Shown: positions 1-6,296, counted from the first letter of the stretch. The stretch is 9,390 nt of DNA from Acholeplasmataceae bacterium (GCA_023230825.1 JALNWO010000059.1:1-9390), one strand, 5' to 3'. The notes: generated by a model not told the origin, from the letters alone. A program made the numbers and translations.

Positions 1-159
1 AGAATCTTTTTATATCTTCGTGCTAAAAGAAGAATAAAAAAATATGTAAAAATACTAGTTTCAAGTGTTAAAAATGCTTTTCCAGAAGCTGAGGTTGTTG
101 CTGGCTATGAGAAGATTAAAACAAATGTGTTTATAATTGATGTCTTATTGTATAGATAA
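1..159 (+). CDS. C-terminal end of an unrecognised protein (partial)
   Basis: Frame 1 is open from the window edge to a TAA at 157-159, giving the last 52 residues of a protein whose start lies outside the window. The fragment has a basic stretch (RAKRRIKKYVK), then a mixed hydrophobic and polar stretch ending IDVLLYR. I do not recognise a family and see no catalytic motif or membrane segment. The strong hairpin about 115 bases downstream is probably its transcription terminator, which supports a real gene end here. It could equally be the tail of a decayed gene. Confidence that it is coding is moderate, and function is unknown. Confidence 0.45.
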   Translation, partial: RIFLYLRAKRRIKKYVKILVSSVKNAFPEAEVVAGYEKIKTNVFIIDVLLYR

Positions 160-272
160 ATTTAACATGAATGAACAAATGAGAATTTTTGCCGCTATTG
201 TTATTGTGGCTAAATCACGATTTAGTTGGTGGAAAACGGAACTTTCAAGTATTCATTGGTGATTAGTTTTTT

Positions 273-313
273 AAAAGTGTTATTATGAATTTTTTTCATA
301 AGAACACTTTTTT
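273..313 (+). terminator. Long Rho-independent terminator hairpin
   Basis: AAAAGTGTT (273-281) pairs with AACACTTTT (303-311). After an A/G mismatch, the inner arms TTATGAA (283-289) and TTCATAA (295-301) also pair around a TTTTT loop. A T-run at 308-313 follows. It sits between the partial gene at 1-159 and the promoter at 331, so it most likely ends transcription of the upstream gene and insulates the WG-repeat gene. Confidence 0.75.
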
Positions 314-330
314 GTTTATAAGCCTATTAT

Positions 331-359
331 TTGAAAATAGTATAAAAAAGCCGTATAAT
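331..359 (+). promoter_or_regulatory. Sigma-A promoter of the WG-repeat lipoprotein gene
   Basis: TTGAAA (331-336) and a perfect TATAAT (354-359) are separated by exactly 17 bases. A Shine-Dalgarno AAGGAG at 372-377 lies 10 bases before the ATG at 388. The good promoter and ribosome binding site show that the gene was recently functional, or still is, despite the in-frame TGA at codon 22. Confidence 0.8.
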
Positions 360-387
360 AAGAAAAAAATGAAGGAGTCTAATTAAA

Positions 388-2004
388 ATGAAAATAAAGA
401 AAATAGTGAGTGTATTTCTACTCTTATTTACATTAACGACACTAGCAGCATGAGGTCGTAATTTAGAAAGAAGTTACGGATTAGATAATGTACTACCGAA
501 AGATTTTATGGAATCTAACAGTCCGGTTCAAACTTTTATTAATGATGAATATAATCAAGCAACCATTCTCAATGGTTTTGAGTCTTTAACGGGTATCGTT
601 AATAATGAGTTTGTGTTCACTAGTAAAATAGTTGAAGGAGAACAAAGACTTGGCTTGTTATCGGTTTTTGAAAACAGATTACTACTAGACAATCTATATG
701 TTAATATTGTTTTACAAACAGTTAATTATAACAACCAAACCACAAACAAAAATGTTTTTGCTAGATTATTTCAAGTGACAGATAAAAACAATCGTATGGG
801 TCTTTATAGTTCGCTCGAAAAAAATTGGGTAATCCCCCTTGATTTATACGATTACATTAATTATGATGTAACGACTTTTAACGGTATTGGTGCTGAAGTC
901 ATTCAATACAAAAAAGTTGATGAAACTTTAAAAACAGAAAGAAACTATTTAAAGTTCGATGAAAACAATGTCATCACTAGAGAAGTAGTGCCTGGATTTG
1001 CACCTGGTGAAAAAGTGATTGATGCTGTCAATTACTTTACGTTAAGAGATCCAAGATTAAAGGATTATAAATACCGAATCGTTAATAATGTTTTATATGG
1101 CTATAAAAACGATAAAAATGTATTTAAAACCTCTTTAGAAAAAGAAGCCAATGTTACGAAAGGATATGTTGGTAAATACCTCATTGTTCAAACAAGAACA
1201 TTATTACCAATTGATGCTAACAAATACAGTTTTTATGATGGCTTCGATAAATATTTACTCAAAACGAGTTTAGTTGATTTAACAAATGGTCGCGTTAGAG
1301 AAGTTAAAAATTTTGGTTATGTTTTAAACTCAATTGGAGCTCGAGTAAACAGCAAAAATGAAGATGTTTACTTTATTTCAAGCGCAAATAAAATTGTAAA
1401 TCAAACTCTATTAGATGTTGAAACATTACTTTTCAACGATAAGATGAAACTCTTAACAAATTTATCAAACTTAGAATATAGTGGTTTTGTCGATGCTGGC
1501 ACTAACAAGTTTTATGCGAATAGACGCGTGGTTAACAATCAATTTGAAATCCTTCTTGATTTAACGAATTATGACTCTGTTAACTATTTAAGTAACGAAA
1601 AACTGATTTCTTTAGGAAAAGACGGACGTTTCGGTGTGATTAACCTAGATGGTGAAATTGTTATTCCTTTCAACTACGCACAAACATTTAGTTTCATGAA
1701 TGGCTATAGCTACAATATTGACGTTGATAGTGGCGATCGTGTTACGGTATCAAACGAAGGTGTTGTAAGAAAGTTTACAGATGATGAATTTTACTTGGCA
1801 TTTGGTTTAATTGCCGAAGTCAAGGACACTGGTTTAAAGGTTAAAAATTATACAGGTGAAGAATTGATTTCGTTAAATAACGATTATGAATTATCAGGGA
1901 CCTTTAGCATCACGTCAAACGTTGATGGAACAAGACGTGGTATGATTGTAAGAATTAGAAACAAAGACACAAATGAATTTACTCACTATTTAATTGATAA
2001 ATAA
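388..2004 (+). pseudogene. WG-repeat lipoprotein with in-frame TGA at the lipobox cysteine
   Basis: Translation from the ATG at 388 gives a classic type II signal peptide: a basic start (MKIKK), a hydrophobic core, then TLAA followed by TGA (451-453, codon 22) and Gly. A cysteine codon (TGT or TGC) is expected exactly at that TGA, so a single base change would restore a normal lipobox. The rest of the frame is open for over 500 codons to the TAA at 2002-2004. The mature part contains divergent WG (KWG-type) repeats, clearest at about residues 411-434 (DGRFGVINLDGEIVIPFNY), with weaker copies at about 87-107 and 136-157. WG repeats are usually predicted to be beta-rich and often surface-exposed; no enzymatic role can be read. 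An internal start at 508 would remove the signal peptide and has no good Shine-Dalgarno, so I prefer 388 as the original start. The TGA may be a recent inactivating mutation, a sequencing error or, much less likely, recoding. It is not a mycoplasma-code tryptophan, because TGA is a stop elsewhere in this window. Confidence 0.75.
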
Positions 2005-2017
2005 TTTATTCATATTT

Positions 2018-2050
2018 AAAGGAGATAGTCATAAGATTGTCTCCTTTTTT
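2018..2050 (+). terminator. Rho-independent terminator of the WG-repeat gene
   Basis: AAAGGAGA (2018-2025) pairs with TCTCCTTT (2040-2047). An inner helix (2026-2030 with 2035-2039, including two G.U pairs) surrounds an ATAA loop, and six T residues run at 2045-2050. It starts 13 bases after the TAA, so it closes a single-gene unit. Confidence 0.85.
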
Positions 2051-2195
2051 GTTGCTTTACGGTCAAATTTTAAAAAAAACGAGGTGAATATCGGTTTTTT
2101 CTATCTTTTAACAGATTATTTTTTAAAATCAGTTATTCTAAACACATCTTTTAAAAAACATTAATTGTTAATGAAAATGAAACGGGGATAACAAA

Positions 2196-2861
2196 ATGAT
2201 ATTAAAAAATCCAGAACGAGTCGCTTTGGTTAAGCGATACGCTGTAGCCGCAGCACATCTTTATGGAACGCTCACCGTGACAGATTTTCTCTATGTCTTT
2301 AATCATTATGAAGATGAGAAACTAAGTCGGGAAGAAGCGATGTCTATTTTACAAGAATTTCCAAAAAGATCAGTATTTGATGTAAAATTTGCAGATCCAT
2401 TGATTGCGAACTGGTGCATTATTATTGCTGGGCAAAGAGATGTTCAAAGAAACATTATTACGTTAAACAGAATTAGAGGGATTCCTTTATACTTACCTTC
2501 TAAATATGAATTTTTAAGTTATGAAGATTATAGTTCTTTTGATGCTGAAGAAGCAGTGAATGACTTGGGAGAGTTTATTATCTCAAACAATATTTTACCT
2601 CAGGAAACGATTGATGGTATCTATTTTTTTATTATGAACATGTATGATAGATTTGCCTTAGGTATCCACTACACAGAAATTGTTGATTTAATGGGTAAAC
2701 ATCATTTTAATTTTAAAACAGAAGAACTGCATCAACTCTTCTTAGAAAAAGCGAAAACTGTTTTCCGTCAAACAAGGCGGTATGTCTTTAGAGGTCATAA
2801 AATTGATGAATATGTTAAAATCTATCACCAAAGAAAAAAAGCTGTTCAAAAGATGAATTAA
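2196..2861 (+). CDS. Hypothetical protein related to Firmicutes SEC-C-type proteins, lacking the SEC-C motif
   Basis: This 221-residue soluble, charged protein has no signal peptide or membrane segment. Three stretches resemble what I recall of a Firmicutes family that usually ends in a SEC-C zinc motif. These are an N-terminal helical region (LYGTLTVTDFLYVFNHY, about 23-39), a middle IPLYLPSKYEFLSYEDY (about 96-112), and near the end TRRYVFRGHKIDEY, comparable to the family's NTR..NRGHTPNEL signature. The CXCXSGK-type zinc motif itself is absent; the protein stops at a basic tail (HQRKKAVQKMN). Function is unknown; a nucleic acid or protein-binding adaptor role is only a guess. The ATG is preceded by a weak GGGG-type Shine-Dalgarno (2184-2187). 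No clear promoter is visible in 2051-2195. There is no terminator before the next gene, so read-through into the metal regulator is possible. Confidence 0.75.
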   Translation: MILKNPERVALVKRYAVAAAHLYGTLTVTDFLYVFNHYEDEKLSREEAMSILQEFPKRSVFDVKFADPLIANWCIIIAGQRDVQRNIITLNRIRGIPLYLPSKYEFLSYEDYSSFDAEEAVNDLGEFIISNNILPQETIDGIYFFIMNMYDRFALGIHYTEIVDLMGKHHFNFKTEELHQLFLEKAKTVFRQTRRYVFRGHKIDEYVKIYHQRKKAVQKMN

Positions 2862-2874
2862 TAGATAGACGCTT

Positions 2875-2904
2875 TTTACAAAGTCACACGAAATTTGGTA
2901 TAAT
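2875..2904 (+). promoter_or_regulatory. Promoter of the metal-dependent regulator
   Basis: TTTACA (2875-2880) is followed after 18 bases by TATAAT (2899-2904), with an extended -10 TGG directly in front (2896-2898). Transcription would start near 2911, leaving a short leader of about 28 bases. I could not identify a convincing palindromic operator; if the gene is autoregulated, the site should overlap this segment. Confidence 0.7.
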
Positions 2905-2938
2905 ATAAATATGAAATCTTAAAAACGAGGTGACACGC

Positions 2939-3586
2939 ATGCATCGCGCTGAAGAAGATTATTTAAAGATTATTTTCAAACTTACAACTGAAGAAAACCG
3001 TAACTTAGTAAAAACCAATGAAATTACTGAGATTACCGGTTACACGGACCAAACAGTGAATGAAATGGTTAAAAGATTAGAAAAGAAAAAAATGCTCATA
3101 TTTTATCCTTATAAAGGCGTTTCTTTAACAAGTAAGGGAGAAAAGGAAGCCAAACGTTTGGTACGTAACCATCGACTTTGGGAAGTATTTCTTGTTGAAA
3201 AATTAGGTTATTCGTGGGCGGATGTACATGATGAAGCCGAAAACCTTGAGCATGCATCCTCTAATCTTTTAATGGACCAAATTGATCAATTTTTAAACTA
3301 CCCGCAGTATTGTGTTCATGGAAATGCTATTCCTAGAAAAACAGGTGAGATGGGTGTTACCCCGCAACAATCATTGTTTTCTGGAGAAGAAGAGAAACGT
3401 TATACAGTAAAAAGGGTCTTAGACCAAGCTCAGTTTCTTCAATACTTAAACCAAGAAAAGATTACGTTAGGTACCGAAGTTAAAATTATTAAAAAAGATG
3501 AATTTAATCATATGTTAACGATTGAAACAAACGGAAAAGAAATTAATATATCCCAACAAATCGCTGAAAAAATATTTGTCGATTAA
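2939..3586 (+). CDS. mntR: Metal-dependent transcriptional regulator, DtxR/MntR family (ScaR/SloR-like)
   Basis: This is a full-length 215-residue cytoplasmic repressor: N-terminal winged helix (about 1-70), dimerisation and metal domain (about 71-135), and a C-terminal SH3/FeoA-like domain (about 145-215). It opens with EEDYLKIIF and carries DEAENLEH, matching streptococcal ScaR/SloR as I recall them. Putative ligands are all present: D7, H78, E101, E104 and H105 for one site, and E82, C125, H127 and D162 for the ScaR-type primary site. A glutamate-containing E..EH motif rather than DtxR's cysteine points to manganese more than iron; that is inference. Start choice: ATG 2939 has GAGGTG (2927-2932) six bases upstream. 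The in-frame GTG at 2930 lies inside that Shine-Dalgarno and cannot be the main start. A terminator follows, so this is a stand-alone gene. No metal transporter lies in the window, so its targets must be elsewhere. The symbol is by family and the metal is unproven. Confidence 0.9.
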   Translation: MHRAEEDYLKIIFKLTTEENRNLVKTNEITEITGYTDQTVNEMVKRLEKKKMLIFYPYKGVSLTSKGEKEAKRLVRNHRLWEVFLVEKLGYSWADVHDEAENLEHASSNLLMDQIDQFLNYPQYCVHGNAIPRKTGEMGVTPQQSLFSGEEEKRYTVKRVLDQAQFLQYLNQEKITLGTEVKIIKKDEFNHMLTIETNGKEINISQQIAEKIFVD

Positions 3587-3620
3587 TTTTAGGATTAACA
3601 AAGCATCTTTCATAAAAAAG

Positions 3621-3648
3621 AAAAAGCCAATCTAAGATTGGTTTTTTT
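3621..3648 (+). terminator. Rho-independent terminator after the metal regulator
   Basis: CCAATC (3627-3632) pairs with GATTGG (3636-3641) around a TAA loop. Five A residues precede the stem and seven T residues follow it (3642-3648). The flanking A and T runs would also let it work weakly on the other strand, but no minus-strand gene ends here. Confidence 0.85.
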
Positions 3649-3685
3649 ATAGAACGTCATTTTTTCACTCGTGCACTTAAAAAGA

Positions 3686-3694
3686 TGATATAAT
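3686..3694 (+). promoter_or_regulatory. Extended -10 promoter of the ntdP-exporter pair
   Basis: TGATATAAT places a TGN extension directly on a perfect TATAAT. No good -35 hexamer stands at 16-18 bases; TTCACT at 3664-3669 would be 19 away. The ATG of ntdP is 23 bases downstream, with GAGGTGG at 3707-3713 as its Shine-Dalgarno, so the leader is very short. Confidence 0.6.
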
Positions 3695-3717
3695 AAATTA
3701 AACACTGAGGTGGTTTT

Positions 3718-4257
3718 ATGAAATTATCAACTGGCATGCACGTACCGATCCATAGCTATAAGCATAGCAAGCGACTTCATCGTATTTGGCGTAAAACAGC
3801 CGTTTTATTAGAAGAAGATGGCGTACTAATTACAGGCCATCAAAAAACAAGAGTGATTGAACATGATGGTAGAAGCTGGTTAACAAAGGAACCAGCCATT
3901 TGTTACTTTTATGAAAAATACTGGTTTAATATTATTGGCATGATTAAAAAAGACGGTATTTATTTTTATTGTAATATTTCCAGTCCTTATTTATACGACG
4001 GCGAAGCCATTAAATATATTGACTATGATTTAGACGTTAAAGTGTTTCCGGATGGGAAATACCTTCTTTTAGATGAAAAAGAATATAACATGCATTTAAA
4101 CCAAATGGCATACCCAAAAGAGATTCAAGAGATTATCGAAAAGCAACTCCAAATTTTACTTTCTTGGATTGAAAAGAAAGAAAAGCCGTTTGATTTGTCA
4201 GATATTGATCATTATATTGACCAATACAAACAAATGCATAAGAAAGGTCACCGATAA
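3718..4257 (+). CDS. ntdP: Nucleoside tri-/diphosphate phosphatase (Ntdp, DUF402)
   Basis: The 179-residue protein follows the staphylococcal Ntdp along its length, as I recall that sequence: SYKH..R.HR.W, DGR.W.T.EPAI.YF....WFN, IYFYCNISSP, AIKYIDYDLDVKV, then LLDEKEY. Family enzymes hydrolyse nucleoside tri- and diphosphates with divalent metal, in the cytoplasm. Family annotation names an arginine as proton donor and N, D, D, D, D, E as metal ligands. These map here to R22, N86, D102, D104, D106, D119 and E122, all intact. The length is normal for the family. The ATG has GAGGTGG five bases upstream. The TAA at 4255-4257 is one base before the next gene, so the two are almost certainly co-transcribed. 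The link between the two functions is unknown. A possible role is control of nucleotide pools; that is inference. Confidence 0.93.
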   Translation: MKLSTGMHVPIHSYKHSKRLHRIWRKTAVLLEEDGVLITGHQKTRVIEHDGRSWLTKEPAICYFYEKYWFNIIGMIKKDGIYFYCNISSPYLYDGEAIKYIDYDLDVKVFPDGKYLLLDEKEYNMHLNQMAYPKEIQEIIEKQLQILLSWIEKKEKPFDLSDIDHYIDQYKQMHKKGHR

Positions 4258-4258
4258 C

Positions 4259-5224
4259 ATGTATCGTGGTCTTCATACAGCGATTAAAATGACTTTAGTC
4301 GCTTTAATTGCTGGACTCATAAGTCTATGGTTAAATTTAGGCTACTGGTTAACAGGTAGTGTTTTGGCCCTTTTATCGATTCAATCGACCAAAAAAGATT
4401 CTTTAATGATTGGGTTTAAAAGAATTATTGATGCGCTTTATGCTCTTTTACTTGCGACCCTCTTTTTTGTTTTATTCGGCTATCATTTTTTGGTTTTTGT
4501 CGTGATTGTTTTTATTTTTAGTTTTACATCATGGCTTTTTAAAATCGTAGAAGGTGTCGTCCCTGCTCTTGTCATTGTTACCCACTTACTGATTTTTGGT
4601 CAATTTTCATGGCTCTTTTTATTAGAGGAAACTTTATTAGTTATTCTTTCGATTGGGATTGCGGTCGTTTTTAATACCTTTTATCCCGTTCCGGTTGAAA
4701 AAGGACTACAAAAAGATATTCATTTAATTGATCAATCCTTGCAAAATCATCTAATGTCGTTAGCGGACTTAATTAAAGAACCAAAACAGTTTGAAGCCAA
4801 TAACATTGAGATGACAAAATTTGATGATCAACTTAAAGAAATGTTCGTTTCAATTGAACTAGCGATAAAAGATCGTCTTTTTCAAAGAGATACCAGTGTG
4901 TTAGCCTATATGTATTTGCGTAACACCCAAAGCAATTTTTTAAAAAGCATTTTCCATCACGCAAGTACAATTCATACATACCATCCACATGCAGAAGAAA
5001 TTGCCGATTTAATGATGGTGATTGCGAATGATGTTGGCTTATACCAGGAAAGTGAAAAGAACTTATCCATCATAAATGCCTTATTGACGCGATATCGTCA
5101 AAGTGACTTGCCGCAATCAAGAGAAGAGTTTGAAACTCGTGCAACGCTTTACCAAATTCTAATTGAGTTAGAAGCATTCGTTATGTTGAAACATCAATTT
5201 CATGAAAGAAACCCTCATTTTTAA
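4259..5224 (+). CDS. Aromatic acid exporter family membrane protein (ArAE_1/DUF939, FUSC-like)
   Basis: This 321-residue protein has an N-terminal membrane domain with about six hydrophobic segments (roughly 9-25, 29-42, 55-74, 76-94, 97-113, 118-140). A soluble, mainly helical C-terminal domain (about 145-321) fits the DUF939 C-terminal domain. The opening GLHTAIKMTLVALIAG and the WLTGSVLALLSIQST segment are typical of the YqjA-like ArAE family. By family it is a candidate efflux or half-size fusaric-acid-type transporter; substrate unknown. Start: ATG 4259 lies one base after the ntdP stop with AAAGGT at 4243-4248. The frame remains open upstream to 4169, but that stretch lies inside ntdP, reads as polar out-of-frame sequence and has no ribosome site. 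No terminator is visible before the next promoter at 5257; the AAAAAGCGTTTTT just after the stop is too weak. Confidence 0.85.
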   Translation: MYRGLHTAIKMTLVALIAGLISLWLNLGYWLTGSVLALLSIQSTKKDSLMIGFKRIIDALYALLLATLFFVLFGYHFLVFVVIVFIFSFTSWLFKIVEGVVPALVIVTHLLIFGQFSWLFLLEETLLVILSIGIAVVFNTFYPVPVEKGLQKDIHLIDQSLQNHLMSLADLIKEPKQFEANNIEMTKFDDQLKEMFVSIELAIKDRLFQRDTSVLAYMYLRNTQSNFLKSIFHHASTIHTYHPHAEEIADLMMVIANDVGLYQESEKNLSIINALLTRYRQSDLPQSREEFETRATLYQILIELEAFVMLKHQFHERNPHF

Positions 5225-5256
5225 AAAGCGTTTTTATTATTTTCCTAATCAAACTT

Positions 5257-5265
5257 TGATATAAT
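5257..5265 (+). promoter_or_regulatory. Extended -10 promoter of the membrane protein gene
   Basis: TGATATAAT is identical to the element before ntdP and again lacks a recognisable -35; the best candidate at 17 bases is TTATTT (5237-5242). It lies 29 bases before the ATG at 5295. The gene may also be read from the ntdP promoter because no terminator intervenes. Confidence 0.6.
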
Positions 5266-5294
5266 TAAAAAAAATAGATTAAGGAGTATTGCAT

Positions 5295-6020
5295 ATGAAT
5301 TTTGTTAAATCTCTTTCTTCAAAAGTAAATGAGTCAGTGCGTTTAATTATTCTTGCTCTTTTACTAGCGTTTGTTGTCTATTCTAGTATCGGTGGCTATG
5401 GAACCATTTGGAATTATCTAGCTGTTTATGTTCCTCTAGCGCTTCTAATTGGTGGCGTGGTATATTTGTTATTAAACCAAAAAGAATTTGCAGCTCATCT
5501 AGCGGCGCTCTTTGGTTTTTATTTAGGTGGTGGATCAACACTGGCTAACCAACTCCTCTCATTAAGATTTCAACCTTTTGGTTTTACATGGGCTCCAGAC
5601 CTAAATGCAATTATCGCTTTGATTGGTTTTCTTTATTTAACCTTAATGGTTATCTCGCTTTATTTTAATGAAAACCACAAACCATCCACACCAAGAAAAG
5701 ATTTAGTTGTTGTGGCATTAACTGCAGGAATTTTCTTCTATATTCGTGGTGGGTTCTTATTTGCTTTAGGTAAATTATTGTTACCCATTATCTCTTTGTT
5801 TTTTGGTGCCCCTATCGCAACGCTACTCTTTTTAGTTGCTGGCGTAGGTGAATATCCGTTTACCTTTATTGGAACACTCCTTTCAGGATCTCCTATTTTA
5901 GGTAACAGCTTAAGCTTTTTCCTTTATTCACTCTTTGCCTTTTACCTCATCTATGGTGGTGTTAAAGCCATTTTAGTTGAAAGTAAACCTGTTGCAGTTG
6001 AAGAAACCGATTCCGAGTGA
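5295..6020 (+). CDS. Polytopic integral membrane protein of unknown function
   Basis: This is a 241-residue, strongly hydrophobic protein with six or seven predicted membrane segments (about 16-37, 42-61, 66-81, 103-124, 137-156, 160-187, 206-230). Glycine-rich stretches are notable: SSIGGYG, FYLGGGS and FYIRGGFL. I do not recognise a family or any catalytic or substrate-binding motif. Both ends are polar, with an acidic C-terminus (VEETDSE). The start is ATG 5295, with AAGGAG at 5281-5286 eight bases upstream; an in-frame TTG at 5289 is too close to that site to be used. The gene ends in TGA, the only TGA stop among the intact genes. The stop lies inside the terminator hairpin, which fixes TGA as a real stop in this genome. 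A transporter or membrane-stress role would be a guess. Confidence 0.8.
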   Translation: MNFVKSLSSKVNESVRLIILALLLAFVVYSSIGGYGTIWNYLAVYVPLALLIGGVVYLLLNQKEFAAHLAALFGFYLGGGSTLANQLLSLRFQPFGFTWAPDLNAIIALIGFLYLTLMVISLYFNENHKPSTPRKDLVVVALTAGIFFYIRGGFLFALGKLLLPIISLFFGAPIATLLFLVAGVGEYPFTFIGTLLSGSPILGNSLSFFLYSLFAFYLIYGGVKAILVESKPVAVEETDSE

Positions 6021-6034
6021 ATCGGTTTTTTTTA
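6005..6034 (+). terminator. Terminator overlapping the 3' end of the membrane protein gene
   Basis: AAACCGATTC (6005-6014) pairs perfectly with GAATCGGTTT (6020-6029) around a CGAGT loop, and an unbroken T-run covers 6027-6034. The 5' arm encodes the last residues of the protein, and the TGA stop (6018-6020) spans the loop and the first base of the 3' arm. Confidence 0.9.
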
Positions 6035-6066
6035 TGAACGAGAAAAAATCTTAGCAGTAAAACCTA

Positions 6067-6075
6067 TGTTATAAT
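6067..6075 (+). promoter_or_regulatory. Extended -10 promoter pointing across tRNA-Gly towards the M50 gene
   Basis: TGTTATAAT carries the same TGN extension as the promoters at 2896, 3686 and 5257. No -35 match is evident. It lies after the terminator of the membrane protein gene. Transcription starting near 6082 would run antisense through the tRNA-Gly gene and reach the M50 gene at 6297, whose own nearby region holds no better plus-strand promoter. This assignment is inferred. Confidence 0.45.
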
Positions 6076-6109
6076 GTAGACAAGTGTTTTTAAGACCGCG
6101 ACTAAAAAT

Positions 6110-6136
6110 AAAAAAAATCAATCGGCAGATTGATTT
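6110..6136 (-). terminator. Terminator of tRNA-Gly (minus strand)
   Basis: Read on the minus strand, ATCAATC (6134-6128) pairs with GATTGAT (6123-6117) around a TGCC loop. It is followed by a T-run that corresponds to the A residues at 6110-6117. It starts about 10 bases after the CCA end of the tRNA. On the plus strand there is no T-run after the stem, so it should not stop transcription in that direction. Confidence 0.8.
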
Positions 6137-6146
6137 CATCATTTAA

Positions 6147-6221
6147 TGGAGCGGGCGAGGGGAATCGAACCCCCATCTCATGCTTGGCAAGCACGTGTAA
6201 TAACCATTATACGACGCCCAC
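6147..6221 (-). tRNA. tRNA-Gly (anticodon GCC)
   Basis: The minus strand folds into a full 75-base cloverleaf. The acceptor is GTGGGCG with CGCCCGC (7 pairs, one U.G), with discriminator T and an encoded CCA (6149-6147). The anticodon arm is CGTGC-TTGCCAA-GCATG, so the anticodon is GCC and reads GGC and GGU. The T arm is GGGGG-TTCGATT-CCCCT. The D arm GTAT...TTAC has three pairs plus a T.T mismatch, with GG in the loop. The gene has its own promoter and terminator, so it is a single-gene transcript running against all protein genes in the window. Plus-strand open frames across this segment (the familiar MERARGIEPPSH-type translation) are artefacts of the tRNA. Confidence 0.97.
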
Positions 6222-6236
6222 TTGATACGCGTTACT

Positions 6237-6265
6237 ATAATAGCAAATTAATAGATAAGTGTCAA
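6237..6265 (-). promoter_or_regulatory. Promoter of tRNA-Gly (minus strand)
   Basis: On the minus strand, a perfect TTGACA (6265-6260) is followed after exactly 17 bases by TATTAT (6242-6237). Initiation would fall near 6230, a few bases before the mature 5' end at 6221. The -10 region overlaps a plus-strand TATAAT-like string (6236-6241) that lacks a -35. Confidence 0.85.
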
Positions 6266-6296
6266 GCATTTTTCAATAACTTTGAAGGAGATAGAT

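Noticed and set aside
167..262. 31-codon open frame MNEQMRIFAAIVIVAK...
   Set aside because: No Shine-Dalgarno or promoter, no recognisable product, ends just before the terminator; probably non-coding or a gene remnant.
451..453. TGA read as tryptophan (mycoplasma genetic code)
   Set aside because: Tryptophan is TGG throughout, TGA terminates the gene at 6020 within a terminator, and Trp would not complete a lipobox.
2075..2164. AAAAACGAGGTGA, shared with the regulator's ribosome site at 2921-2933, followed by a 26-codon GTG frame
   Set aside because: The GTG lies inside its own putative ribosome site and the peptide is short and featureless. The 13-base match is a plausible coincidence of A-run plus Shine-Dalgarno.
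2930..2938. GTG start for the metal regulator
   Set aside because: This GTG is part of the GAGGTG Shine-Dalgarno that serves the ATG at 2939.
4169..4258. Upstream extension of the exporter gene inside ntdP
   Set aside because: No Shine-Dalgarno, the sequence is ntdP read out of frame, and ATG 4259 has a site and aligns with the family N-terminus.
5289..5294. TTG start for the membrane protein
   Set aside because: Only two bases from the AAGGAG site; ATG 5295 has proper spacing.
6282..6296. TTG start for the M50 protein, and the ATG at 6295
   Set aside because: The TTG overlaps the Shine-Dalgarno. The ATG at 6295 is followed immediately by TGA in its own frame. GTG 6297 fits.
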